From the NCBI RefSeq assembly GCF_000350485.1, contig NZ_AORV01000017.1, positions 1 through 64,000 of the forward strand: a DNA stretch of 64,000 bases, in the 5' to 3' direction. Position numbers and translations under genes: made by a program. The notes beneath the pieces were generated by a model that searched no databases, was not told the DNA's origin, and was given only the letters and a program-made list of their open reading frames with translations. This DNA comes from Ruminiclostridium cellobioparum subsp. termitidis CT1112. GTDB lineage: Bacteria; Bacillota; Clostridia; Acetivibrionales; DSM-1351. Shown here in pieces: positions 26,893-37,650 of this stretch (within the stretch, counting starts at the first letter, position 1; every line of letters starts with the position of its first letter).

Positions 26893-27060
26893 CTATTTTG
26901 AAATTGCACTTACAGGGCATTGTGATTCACATAATGCACAATCAATACATGTATCCGTTCCTATCTCATATTGGGAATTACCCTTTGATATTGCACTCAC
27001 AGGACATTCTGTCTCACATAGGCCACAGGAGATACAGTCACTGCTTATAACGTATGCCAT
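26893..27060 (-). CDS. Small 2[4Fe-4S] ferredoxin paired with OYE-like enzyme
   Basis: This 55-aa ferredoxin starts at ATG 27060 behind AAGGTGG. It has two CxxCxxCxxxCP motifs (CISCGLCETECPV at about 9-21, CIDCALCESQCPV at about 38-50). The two halves are near-repeats, each ending SAISK, as in ancestral-type clostridial ferredoxins. It lies 32 nt after the stop of the OYE-like flavoenzyme and on the same strand, so it is likely co-transcribed and may be its electron donor or acceptor. It is a paralogue of the ferredoxin at 8860. Confidence 0.93.
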   Translation of the reverse strand: MAYVISSDCISCGLCETECPVSAISKGNSQYEIGTDTCIDCALCESQCPVSAISK

Positions 27061-27092
27061 ATTCCAACCACCTTTCATAAGCCGTCAAAACA

Positions 27093-28343
27093 TTAAGTGT
27101 GCTTTTCTTTGATTCCGCCTTTTGTCTTAATCATATTTACATACTCATCAGTATATTTCCTGTCAAAGGTCGCACATCCTACTTTTGTCTGCGAAATCAG
27201 CATCTCTACGCAGTGGTCGCAAAGAGTACACCACTTAATGGATGCATCATCGCTTTTCTCCATCTTTGCCGGGAGAAAAGGATCTGCATAAGATTGACGT
27301 CCAATTGCTATAGCGTCAACAATACCGTCACTTATGTTCTTCTCTCCCCAGAAGCGAAGCGTATTATTTTCCCTCTTAACTGCATGGAAGCCTTTTCTTC
27401 CATCCCTGTATATTGAATAGCCGGAACCTATTACTGCTGTTTCGGGCTTCAAATTTTCGCGGCATACCTTCTGCAGATAGAAGTGAATATAAGCATAGTC
27501 GGGAGTACGTACGTCAGGGTGGGCCAGATCCAGAGTAATGGAAGGCGAACCCGCCGACTGCAGTACGAAGTTTGCTCCATGAGCCTCCAATGTTTTTATC
27601 AGGTCTATTGATTCTGTGAGATCCATACATGCACTGTTTGCATTCAAGGTCCCGCAGCCGCCCGGAAATCCTTCATAAATTGAAATTTTTGAACCAATTA
27701 TGAAATTCGGGTCGGGAATAGCCGCACGTACACCATCGTAAATATTAATTGCAAACTGCTTGCGGTTTTCCCAGCTGCCTCCGTATTTCCAGTTCTCTTT
27801 GTTGTAAGGCCTGAGAATCTGAGAACCCAGGTAGCCATGGCAGAGCTTGAGATCTACTCCGTCAGCTCCAACTTCATAAGCGTATTTTGCCCCCTGTATA
27901 TAAAGAGCAATTACTTCATCGATTTCCTTTTCTCCTACAAGCTTTGCATCCTCATAGCCGGGAAGCGGTTCTTTGGTAACGCGTATTCTGGTTGAAAACT
28001 CAGGATTGCTTATTTCACCTGAATGTGTGATCTGAAATAATAAAATAGTTTCAGGGTTTATTTTTTTAAGGTGTGCAACAAACTTTTTCAGCGCCGGTAT
28101 ATTGTGCTCTCTGATTGAAAGCTGGTCTTTACGGGATCTATGCTCGTACTGGGGGGTGATAGCCTCTAAAACAACAATACCGGCTTTCCCTTCAAACAGT
28201 CTTTCATAACGTGCATAAGTTTCCGGACTCGGATCACCATTCGGTAAAGCATCACAGCATTCCATAGCATTGATAACTATACGGTTTGGGGCTACCCTGC
28301 TGCCAATCTTCAAGGGTTTAAAAAGCGGACTTAATTCACTCAT
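27093..28343 (-). CDS. OYE-like FMN/Fe-S oxidoreductase, single-domain form
   Basis: This 416-aa enzyme has the Old Yellow Enzyme TIM barrel: PNRIVINAMECCD near the N-terminus, an active-site region reading DLKLCHGYLG (the usual first His is Lys), the NKENWKYGGSWENRKQ stretch, and a C-terminal cluster CTLCDHC-x11-C (from about residue 371). Relatives such as 2,4-dienoyl-CoA reductase carry an additional FAD/NAD(P)H domain after this cluster; here the protein ends about 25 residues after it. AAAGGAG precedes the ATG. A ferredoxin gene follows. The substrate is unknown. Confidence 0.88.
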   Translation of the reverse strand: MSELSPLFKPLKIGSRVAPNRIVINAMECCDALPNGDPSPETYARYERLFEGKAGIVVLEAITPQYEHRSRKDQLSIREHNIPALKKFVAHLKKINPETILLFQITHSGEISNPEFSTRIRVTKEPLPGYEDAKLVGEKEIDEVIALYIQGAKYAYEVGADGVDLKLCHGYLGSQILRPYNKENWKYGGSWENRKQFAINIYDGVRAAIPDPNFIIGSKISIYEGFPGGCGTLNANSACMDLTESIDLIKTLEAHGANFVLQSAGSPSITLDLAHPDVRTPDYAYIHFYLQKVCRENLKPETAVIGSGYSIYRDGRKGFHAVKRENNTLRFWGEKNISDGIVDAIAIGRQSYADPFLPAKMEKSDDASIKWCTLCDHCVEMLISQTKVGCATFDRKYTDEYVNMIKTKGGIKEKHT

Positions 28344-28649
28344 TTTTGAAACACTCCTTTAGAAATTATTTGGTTTTATGCGAATGAGCTCATCTGATGC
28401 TTATAGTTTAAACCAAATGAGAAAAAGAACAACGCCTATAAAATGACTGTAAAATACTAATAAAAAACTAGTGTTGTTAGTCATCAGGAAAATTTGCCCA
28501 AAGGATGTGCCCTGAATATACAGAATATTATACTAGGTTTATATTAGAATTAATCAAGTATTATTCAGGAATTATAAATACCGGATTTGTATTATAACAT
28601 TAGAGGGTATAAGGCTTTTAATAACTATTAATCTAAAGGAGGCTATATA
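28344..28649. promoter_or_regulatory. Divergent OYE / isomerase control region
   Basis: This 306-bp gap separates two divergent units. ATTTGGTTT (28368-28376) and AAACCAAAT (28410-28418) form a 9-bp inverted repeat, and the perfect palindrome ATGAGCTCAT (28384-28393) lies between them, about 40 nt upstream of the OYE start. TTGTATTATAAC (about 28588-28599) is a possible -10 region for the + strand unit. Nothing coding was seen. Confidence 0.5.
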
Positions 28650-29639
28650 ATGGGCAGAATGGTAACATTATTTACAGGGCAGTGGGCTGATCTGGAATTT
28701 GATACTATGTGTCAAAAGGCCGGACAAATGGGCTATGAAGGCTTGGAAATCGCATGCTGGGGCAATCATTTAAATCCATCAAAGGCAGCAAAGGATGAAA
28801 GTTACGTGCAATACATTCTGGATACTTTAAAAAAGTATGATTTGAAATGTGAAGCAATCGGGGCACATATTATAGGCCAATGTGTAGGAGACGGGCCTGA
28901 CACAAGACTGAACAACTTCGCTCCCAAGGAATACTGGAACAATCCTGAGGGAATCAGGGCCTGGGCTACCCAGGAAATGAAGTATTGCGCAATTGCTGCA
29001 AAACGGCTTGGCGCAAAGGTTGTCACAGGCTTTACCGGATCTCCCATATGGAAATACCTTTACTCCTTCCCTCAGACAACCGAAGCAATGGTTGAGGAAG
29101 GTTTTGACGAAATTGTCCGCCTGTGGACTCCAATACTGGACGTGTTTAAGGAAAACGGCATTAAATTTGCCTTGGAAGTTCATCCCGGTGAAATCGCATT
29201 TGATTACTATACCACCGAAAAACTCCTTCAAAAATTTGCCGGCCGTGAAGAATTCGGACTGAACTTTGATCCAAGCCACCTTATATGGCAGGGAATCAAG
29301 CCCCATATCTTCCTGAATGATTTCATTCACAAAGTATATCACGTGCATATGAAGGATGCGGCAGTAACCCTGGATGGAAAATCCGGATTACTGGGTTCAC
29401 ATGTTGATTTCGGAGATTTGAGAAGAGGATGGAATTTCCGCTCTTTAGGGCATGGGGATGTGAATTTTGAAGAAATAATCCGCGTTTTAAACCGATATAA
29501 TTACCAGGGTCCTTTGTCAGTGGAATGGGAAGACAGCGGTATGGAGAGAGAGTATGGCGGAGCGGAGGCAGCGGCATTTGTAAAAAAGGTGGATTTCGCT
29601 CCTTCAAATGTAAAGTTTGATGATGCAATTAAAAGCTGA
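28650..29639 (+). CDS. Sugar phosphate isomerase/epimerase-like TIM-barrel protein
   Basis: This 329-aa protein belongs to the xylose-isomerase-like/AP-endonuclease family 2 fold. Metal-ligand motifs are visible: ALEVHPGEIAFD (Glu/His, about residues 173-184), FDPSHLIWQG (about 210-219), VYHVHMKDA (about 232-240) and SVEWEDSG (Glu, about 292-299). Members act as keto-sugar isomerases, epimerases or dehydratases, and some cleave glycosides after oxidation by Gfo/Idh/MocA partners. AAAGGAGG precedes the ATG. It is followed 12 nt later by such a partner gene. Confidence 0.9.
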   Translation: MGRMVTLFTGQWADLEFDTMCQKAGQMGYEGLEIACWGNHLNPSKAAKDESYVQYILDTLKKYDLKCEAIGAHIIGQCVGDGPDTRLNNFAPKEYWNNPEGIRAWATQEMKYCAIAAKRLGAKVVTGFTGSPIWKYLYSFPQTTEAMVEEGFDEIVRLWTPILDVFKENGIKFALEVHPGEIAFDYYTTEKLLQKFAGREEFGLNFDPSHLIWQGIKPHIFLNDFIHKVYHVHMKDAAVTLDGKSGLLGSHVDFGDLRRGWNFRSLGHGDVNFEEIIRVLNRYNYQGPLSVEWEDSGMEREYGGAEAAAFVKKVDFAPSNVKFDDAIKS

Positions 29640-29651
29640 GGAGGTTGTAAA

Positions 29652-30815
29652 ATGAAGCGCAGTATTGTTCGTTATGGCATGGTTGGCGGAAGTTTAAATT
29701 CTTTTATCGGAAGAGTTCATAAAAACGCTCTTAATTTTGAAATTAATGCCGAACTGTCGGCAGGATGCTTCAGTTCAAACAGTCAAAACAATCTTGACAC
29801 CGGAAGTTACTATGGCCTGCCATCAGACAGGGTTTATCCCGATTACAGGGAAATGGCCCAGAGAGAAAGTCTGAGGAATGATAAAATTGATTTTGTTTGT
29901 ATTGTCACCCCCAATTGCTCGCATTATGATATTGCAAAAGAATTTTTGCTCCATGATATCAACGTGGTATGCGAAAAACCACTCTGTTCTGAAATAAGCA
30001 ATGCGGAGGAATTGCAAAAAATTGCCCGTGAAAGAGGACTGCTTTTTGCGGTCACATACGCCTATTCAGGCTATGGCATGGTGAAACAGGCCAAGCAGCT
30101 TATAGAGGAAGGTGCAATAGGCAGGATAATCAATGTTAATGCGGAATATCTGCAGGAATGGCTTATAGACTCCATCGGCAGCAGTGCTTCCCAAACTGCC
30201 AAGCTGTCTGGTTGGAGGACAGATCCTAAAGTTTCGGGGATATCCAATTGTGTGGGGGATATTGGCACTCACATTGAAAATACCGTTGCATATATGACCG
30301 GATTGAAAATCAAGCGCGTTGCAGCCAAACTGGATTACTTCAACCAGCCTCTGGACTTGAATGCAAACATACTTATAGACTTTGACAATGGCGCCGGCGG
30401 AGTTTATTCCTGCTCACAGGTAGCCGTAGGCTATGCAAACGGCTTAACTGTGAGGATCTTTGGCACTAAAGGTGCAATCGAATGGAGGCAGGAGCAGCCA
30501 AATCAGCTAAAGGTTACACTTAAAGGACAGCCATCAGCCGTTTATGAAAGAGGTACAGGATATATCACCGGAAGAGCCGCCCAATTAAACCGCATACCCA
30601 GCGGACATCCTGAGGGCTACTATGAAGCCTTCGCCAATATTTACAAAACTTATTTAAGTGCCGTTCTGAAAACAATTAACGGAGAAAAGCTATTAAAAGA
30701 AGATATGGATTTCCCCAAAATTGAAGATGGGGTTGAAGGTGTCAGGTTCATTCATGCCGTGGTCAAGAGTGCAAAAAATGACTCTGTTTGGACTGCACCG
30801 GATGAGATCAGCTGA
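29652..30815 (+). CDS. Gfo/Idh/MocA family oxidoreductase, isomerase-linked
   Basis: This 387-aa dehydrogenase has the Rossmann start YGMVGGSLNSFIGRVHK and the EKP motif INVVCEKPLCSE (about 97-108). The second domain holds GDIGTHIENTVAYMTG (about 201-216) with the conserved Asp and His. GAGGAGG precedes the ATG and it is co-transcribed with the TIM-barrel gene. The pair resembles the oxidation-plus-elimination/isomerisation pairs for inositols and 3-keto-glycosides. The substrate is unknown. Confidence 0.92.
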   Translation: MKRSIVRYGMVGGSLNSFIGRVHKNALNFEINAELSAGCFSSNSQNNLDTGSYYGLPSDRVYPDYREMAQRESLRNDKIDFVCIVTPNCSHYDIAKEFLLHDINVVCEKPLCSEISNAEELQKIARERGLLFAVTYAYSGYGMVKQAKQLIEEGAIGRIINVNAEYLQEWLIDSIGSSASQTAKLSGWRTDPKVSGISNCVGDIGTHIENTVAYMTGLKIKRVAAKLDYFNQPLDLNANILIDFDNGAGGVYSCSQVAVGYANGLTVRIFGTKGAIEWRQEQPNQLKVTLKGQPSAVYERGTGYITGRAAQLNRIPSGHPEGYYEAFANIYKTYLSAVLKTINGEKLLKEDMDFPKIEDGVEGVRFIHAVVKSAKNDSVWTAPDEIS

Positions 30816-30872
30816 AGAAGTAAAAAAAAAGCGGATCTCAAACATATTTTTTGAATAAATAAAAAGTATATA

Positions 30873-30924
30873 AAAAGCAGGAATCCTCCAAATTTGTATA
30901 CAAATCTTGGAGATTCCTGCTTTT
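30873..30924. terminator. Bidirectional terminator between the Gfo/Idh/MocA gene and lacZ
   Basis: Arms 30873-30889 and 30908-30924 (AAAAGCAGGAAT...ATTCCTGCTTTT, with one bulged C) form a stem of about 18 bp with a loop that is itself palindromic (ATTTGTATACAAAT). A- and T-runs flank both sides, so it can end transcripts from both convergent genes. Confidence 0.8.
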
Positions 30925-30974
30925 GCAGTTCACAGAGCTTTATATTACATATTGCTTATAATTTTTACGGGTTC

Positions 30975-34058
<3,084 letters not shown>

Positions 34059-34134
34059 TTAATAAGTGCATATCTTAATTTAAATTATACCTTCCGGTTA
34101 TACCCGATTCCATTAATAAAATAGAATAAAACCT

Positions 34135-34183
34135 GCACAAAATTAAACAGACACATTTGTGCTGCCGGTGTAAATAGTATAAT
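34135..34183 (+). promoter_or_regulatory. Inverted repeat and promoter between lacZ and araC
   Basis: GCACAAA (34135-34141) and TTTGTGC (34156-34162) form a perfect 7-bp inverted repeat, followed by TATAAT at 34178-34183. The right arm overlaps the -35 position (TTGTGC/ATTTGT, 15-17-nt spacer) of this + strand promoter. It may be an operator controlling the AraC gene, the divergent lacZ, or both. Confidence 0.5.
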
Positions 34184-34312
34184 ATATAGATATAATCCAT
34201 TAAAAATCGGTATTAACAAATCAAATTTGTATTCGAAATATAGTATGTGTAAATAAATCTCTTTTTAATAATTACAATAAAACTAAACGGAGTAAGCAAA
34301 AGGAGTAAAAAT

Positions 34313-35167
34313 ATGATAAATATATCGGGCTATATTAATGATGCAGACGAGGATATTGTTGACAGCAAGAACTTTTTTTCTGTAAACAGCTGCGGTTATT
34401 ACAGGCTGGTAAAACAGGCATCCTTTGAAACAAGCCGGTCCGAAGGAAGACCGGATTATCAGCTCCTTTATGTGGCCAAAGGTACCGCAGATTTTAAAAT
34501 TGAAGGAGAGCTTATGACAGTAGAAGAAGGCTCTGCTGTTATTTATCTGCCTCGTCAACCCCAATATTACATATATCATCTGGAAAACAACCCCGAAGTG
34601 TATTGGCTTCACTTTTCAGGAGCACAGGCCGGAACTTATCTTAATAATTTGGACTTTAAAGGCGGCTCTCTGTTCAATGTTGGAATGAAGAATAATTATA
34701 TACCAATATTCGAGAAAATAATAAGAGAACTGCAGCTGAGGAGAAAACAATTTTTCGAGCTGTCAAACCTTTATGCCCTGGAGCTTCTGTCCCTTATGTC
34801 CAGAAACATGTCCGAAGGAAGCTCCAACATCCACCGGATAAATGAACAACTGCAGAATATTATTGAACTTATGAATAAAAATTTTACGCAAAAGCAAAGT
34901 GTAACGGAGTATGCAAAAATGTGCAATATGAGTACCTGTTGGTTTATCAACTGTTTTAAGACTTACACAGGCATGACTCCGCAGCAGTATATAACCGATA
35001 TCAGAGTAGCAAAAGCAAAGGAGCTTTTACCAAGCTCCTCATTCAACATTTCTGAAATATCATCCATTGTAGGCTATGACAACCCCTTCTATTTCAGCAG
35101 GATTTTTAAGAAAAATACCGGACAGTCTCCCAGGGAATATAAAAACAGACTGGAAACACAGGCGTAA
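34313..35167 (+). CDS. AraC family transcriptional regulator
   Basis: This 284-aa regulator has an N-terminal cupin ligand domain with YQLLYVAKGTADFKIEGE (about residues 48-65) and LHFSGAQAGTYL (about 101-112), typical of sugar-responsive AraC proteins. The C-terminal DNA-binding domain begins near residue 195 (VTEYAKMCNMSTCWFINCFK and VGYDNPFYFSRIFKKNTGQS). AAAAGGAG precedes the ATG. It is divergent from lacZ and is inferred to activate it. Confidence 0.9.
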   Translation: MINISGYINDADEDIVDSKNFFSVNSCGYYRLVKQASFETSRSEGRPDYQLLYVAKGTADFKIEGELMTVEEGSAVIYLPRQPQYYIYHLENNPEVYWLHFSGAQAGTYLNNLDFKGGSLFNVGMKNNYIPIFEKIIRELQLRRKQFFELSNLYALELLSLMSRNMSEGSSNIHRINEQLQNIIELMNKNFTQKQSVTEYAKMCNMSTCWFINCFKTYTGMTPQQYITDIRVAKAKELLPSSSFNISEISSIVGYDNPFYFSRIFKKNTGQSPREYKNRLETQA

Positions 35168-35173
35168 ATCCAT

Positions 35174-35432
35174 TCGTTGTGCAAATTGGTTGACCAATTT
35201 TGCGAGTAAGAAATGTTACTAATTGTACCGGTACTTCCATACTAACTTCAAGCAATGCTGGCACACAAAGCGCTTACTTGAAATAGTACGGCTAAAATAC
35301 TTGTTGTTCACCTACAAATTTCAGCAAGCACTTTTACCGTGCTCACCATTGCTTGAAGTTGTACTCGCGTACCGGTTAATCAGCACAAACTGTGGAACTG
35401 CAAAGTCGAGAATCAACTTAACAGCACAACGA
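35174..35432. repeat. Nested palindromic repeat element, copy 2 (long form)
   Basis: An outer inverted repeat pairs TCGTTGTGC-N6-GTTGA (35174-35193) with TCAAC-N6-GCACAACGA (35413-35432). Inside it, 35227-35257 pairs with 35347-35376 (ACCGGTAC...AAGCAATG against CATTGCTT...GTACCGGT), with the same 4-nt internal loop as copy 1. The middle also folds on itself imperfectly (AGCGCTTACTTGAAAT against ATTTCAGCAAGCACTT). A small hairpin (GCAAATTGGT/ACCAATTTTGC, 35181-35203) lies at the left. It fills the gap between convergent araC and the GH3 gene and may also end both transcripts. No coding frame was seen. Confidence 0.7.
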
Positions 35433-35455
35433 GTTAAATTATACAAGTATGTTTA

Positions 35456-37627
35456 TCAGTACTCAAGCTCCAGCCTGTTGCCTGCCAGTTCAAAGCTTCC
35501 CCTGGCCGTTTTGTTCCCGGTCAGCTCCAGGCTTCTCCTGTCGGGCTGGCATCCGGATACGTATACATTAAACCTGCCCGGCTCCAGAATACACCCGCCG
35601 TCATTATCTATGAGGGCCATTTGCCTTGGAGTAACAGTAAAGGATACCTCAGTTGTCTCCCCCGGCAAAAGGTGTACTCTTTTTATGCCTGAGAGCTGCC
35701 ACCTGGGCACTTCTACACTTGCCTCCACATCCTCCAGGTAAAGCTGGACTATCTCATCGGCTTCATATTTGCCGGTATTCTTAAGGGTAACACGGCAGCT
35801 GAATTCCTCACCCGTATTGAGCTTACTCCTGTCAATCTGCAATTCGCCGTACTCAAAATTGGAATAGCTTAATCCGTAGCCGAAGGGATACAGAGCTTCA
35901 TTCTCCATATATCTGTATGTCCGGTTTCTCATGGAATAATCGCAGAAGTCGGGCAGTTCTTCCGAAGTTCTGTAAAAGGTAACCGGCAGCCTTCCGCTGG
36001 GGCTGAATTCACCAAAGAGCAGTGATGCTACGGCTTTTCCGCCTTCGGCACCCGGATACCAGGCCTGTACTATGGCCTGCACATGTTCATGGGCCCAGTT
36101 TACCGCAAGCGCACTGCCTGACAGCAGTACCAGTATGACGGGTTTTCCTGTTTTGCAAATGGTTTCGAGAAGTTCCTGCTGATGCCCGGGCAAATTCAGG
36201 TCTGACTTGTCTCCGCCCGCATACTCATTGGATACATCCCCCTGTTCACCCTCCAGTGTGGCATCAAGTCCAAGGCATAATACCACCGCATCGGACCGTT
36301 GGGCCATTGCAACTGCTTCGCCGAAAAAGTTTTTGGGAGCTGCAAGTCCGGGCTTCTCTTTAAATAAGTGGCAGCCCGCCGAATAATATACCCTTGTACC
36401 CGGCTTAACAGCATTTTGAATCCCTTCCAACACTGTGGTATAACGTGAGGCAGTTCCGGAATAATTGCCTGCCAGGGCATTCCTGCTGTCTGCATTAGGG
36501 CCTATGACTGCAATTGTTTTTACCCTTTCCCTGTCCATAGGAAGGGTATTGCTGGCATTTTTCAGTAATACAAGCGACTTTTTGGCCAGCTCAAGCGAGA
36601 ACTCCCTGTGCCGGTCACAGTCGTTAAGCTCAAAGGGAATTGAGGCATAGGGCACATCTTTGTCGTCATCAAACATGCCAAGCTTCATTCTCGCGGTCAT
36701 CAGCCTGACAACCGACTGATCTATCTGTGCTTCGGTCACAAGTCCTTCCTTGTGGGCAATCAGAAGATTGATATACATATTCCCGCAGTTGAGATCACAG
36801 CCGTTGTTAACGGCCAGGGCCGCAGATTCAGGTGCAGTCTTTGTAACCATGTGATTTTCGTGGAAATCCTTTATTGCCCAACAGTCAGAGGTCACATGGC
36901 CCTTGAAGCCCCATTGGTCCCTGAGAATATCCTTCAGCAGGGTTTTGCTTCCGCAGCAGGGCTCCCCGTTGGTTCTGTTGTATGCACCCATGACAGCTTC
37001 AACCCCCGCTTTTTTGACACATTCCTTAAAGGCCGGAAGGTAGGTTTCATACATGTCCTTCCTGGAAACTACGGCGTTGAAGCTGTGGCGTTCTCCCTCG
37101 GGGCCGCTGTGCACTGCAAAGTGCTTGGTGCAGGCAGCTGTTTTCAGGTATTTATCATCATTTCCCTGAAGTCCTTTCACAAAAGCCACCCCCAGCTTTC
37201 CTGCCAGGTAAGGATCCTCTCCGTAGGTTTCATGTCCGCGGCCCCATCTGGGGTCTCTGAATATATTCACATTGGGAGCCCAGAAGGTCAACCCCTTGTA
37301 AATATCCGTGTCGTCATGCTTCAGCGCTTCATGGTATTTTGCCCTGCCTTCGGTTGATATTATATCGGCTGCCTTATACAGGAGCTCTTCATCAAAGGTT
37401 GCGGCCATGCCTATTGCCTGGGGAAACATTGTAGCGGTCCCCGCCCTTGCAACTCCATGGAGTGCTTCATTCCACCAGTTGTACGCCCTCACGCCCAGAC
37501 GGGGGATCGCCGGAGCGCTGTGAAGCATCTGCGTTACTTTTTCCTCAAGGGTCATCCTTGAGACCAGATCCTTTGCCCTGGCCTCAAAACTCAAATCTTT
37601 ATTCAAATAATCAGGAATATTGTCCAT
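35456..37627 (-). CDS. GH3 beta-glucosidase/beta-xylosidase
   Basis: This 723-aa cytoplasmic enzyme has a GH3 N-terminal barrel (nucleophile Asp248 in HVTSDCWAIK; GPEGERHSFNAVV substrate loop), a C-terminal domain and a fibronectin III-like end. In the xylan operon it most likely removes xylose from the non-reducing end of oligosaccharides released by the alpha-glucuronidase upstream; beta-glucosidase activity cannot be excluded. GGAGA precedes the ATG. It is the last gene of the operon, 23 nt after GH67. Confidence 0.92.
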   Translation of the reverse strand: MDNIPDYLNKDLSFEARAKDLVSRMTLEEKVTQMLHSAPAIPRLGVRAYNWWNEALHGVARAGTATMFPQAIGMAATFDEELLYKAADIISTEGRAKYHEALKHDDTDIYKGLTFWAPNVNIFRDPRWGRGHETYGEDPYLAGKLGVAFVKGLQGNDDKYLKTAACTKHFAVHSGPEGERHSFNAVVSRKDMYETYLPAFKECVKKAGVEAVMGAYNRTNGEPCCGSKTLLKDILRDQWGFKGHVTSDCWAIKDFHENHMVTKTAPESAALAVNNGCDLNCGNMYINLLIAHKEGLVTEAQIDQSVVRLMTARMKLGMFDDDKDVPYASIPFELNDCDRHREFSLELAKKSLVLLKNASNTLPMDRERVKTIAVIGPNADSRNALAGNYSGTASRYTTVLEGIQNAVKPGTRVYYSAGCHLFKEKPGLAAPKNFFGEAVAMAQRSDAVVLCLGLDATLEGEQGDVSNEYAGGDKSDLNLPGHQQELLETICKTGKPVILVLLSGSALAVNWAHEHVQAIVQAWYPGAEGGKAVASLLFGEFSPSGRLPVTFYRTSEELPDFCDYSMRNRTYRYMENEALYPFGYGLSYSNFEYGELQIDRSKLNTGEEFSCRVTLKNTGKYEADEIVQLYLEDVEASVEVPRWQLSGIKRVHLLPGETTEVSFTVTPRQMALIDNDGGCILEPGRFNVYVSGCQPDRRSLELTGNKTARGSFELAGNRLELEY

Positions 37628-37650
37628 AAAATCTCCAAATTGATTTAGCT

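Noticed and set aside
36752-37357. 201-codon frame on the + strand
   Set aside because: Antisense to the GH3 gene, including its nucleophile region; no family features.
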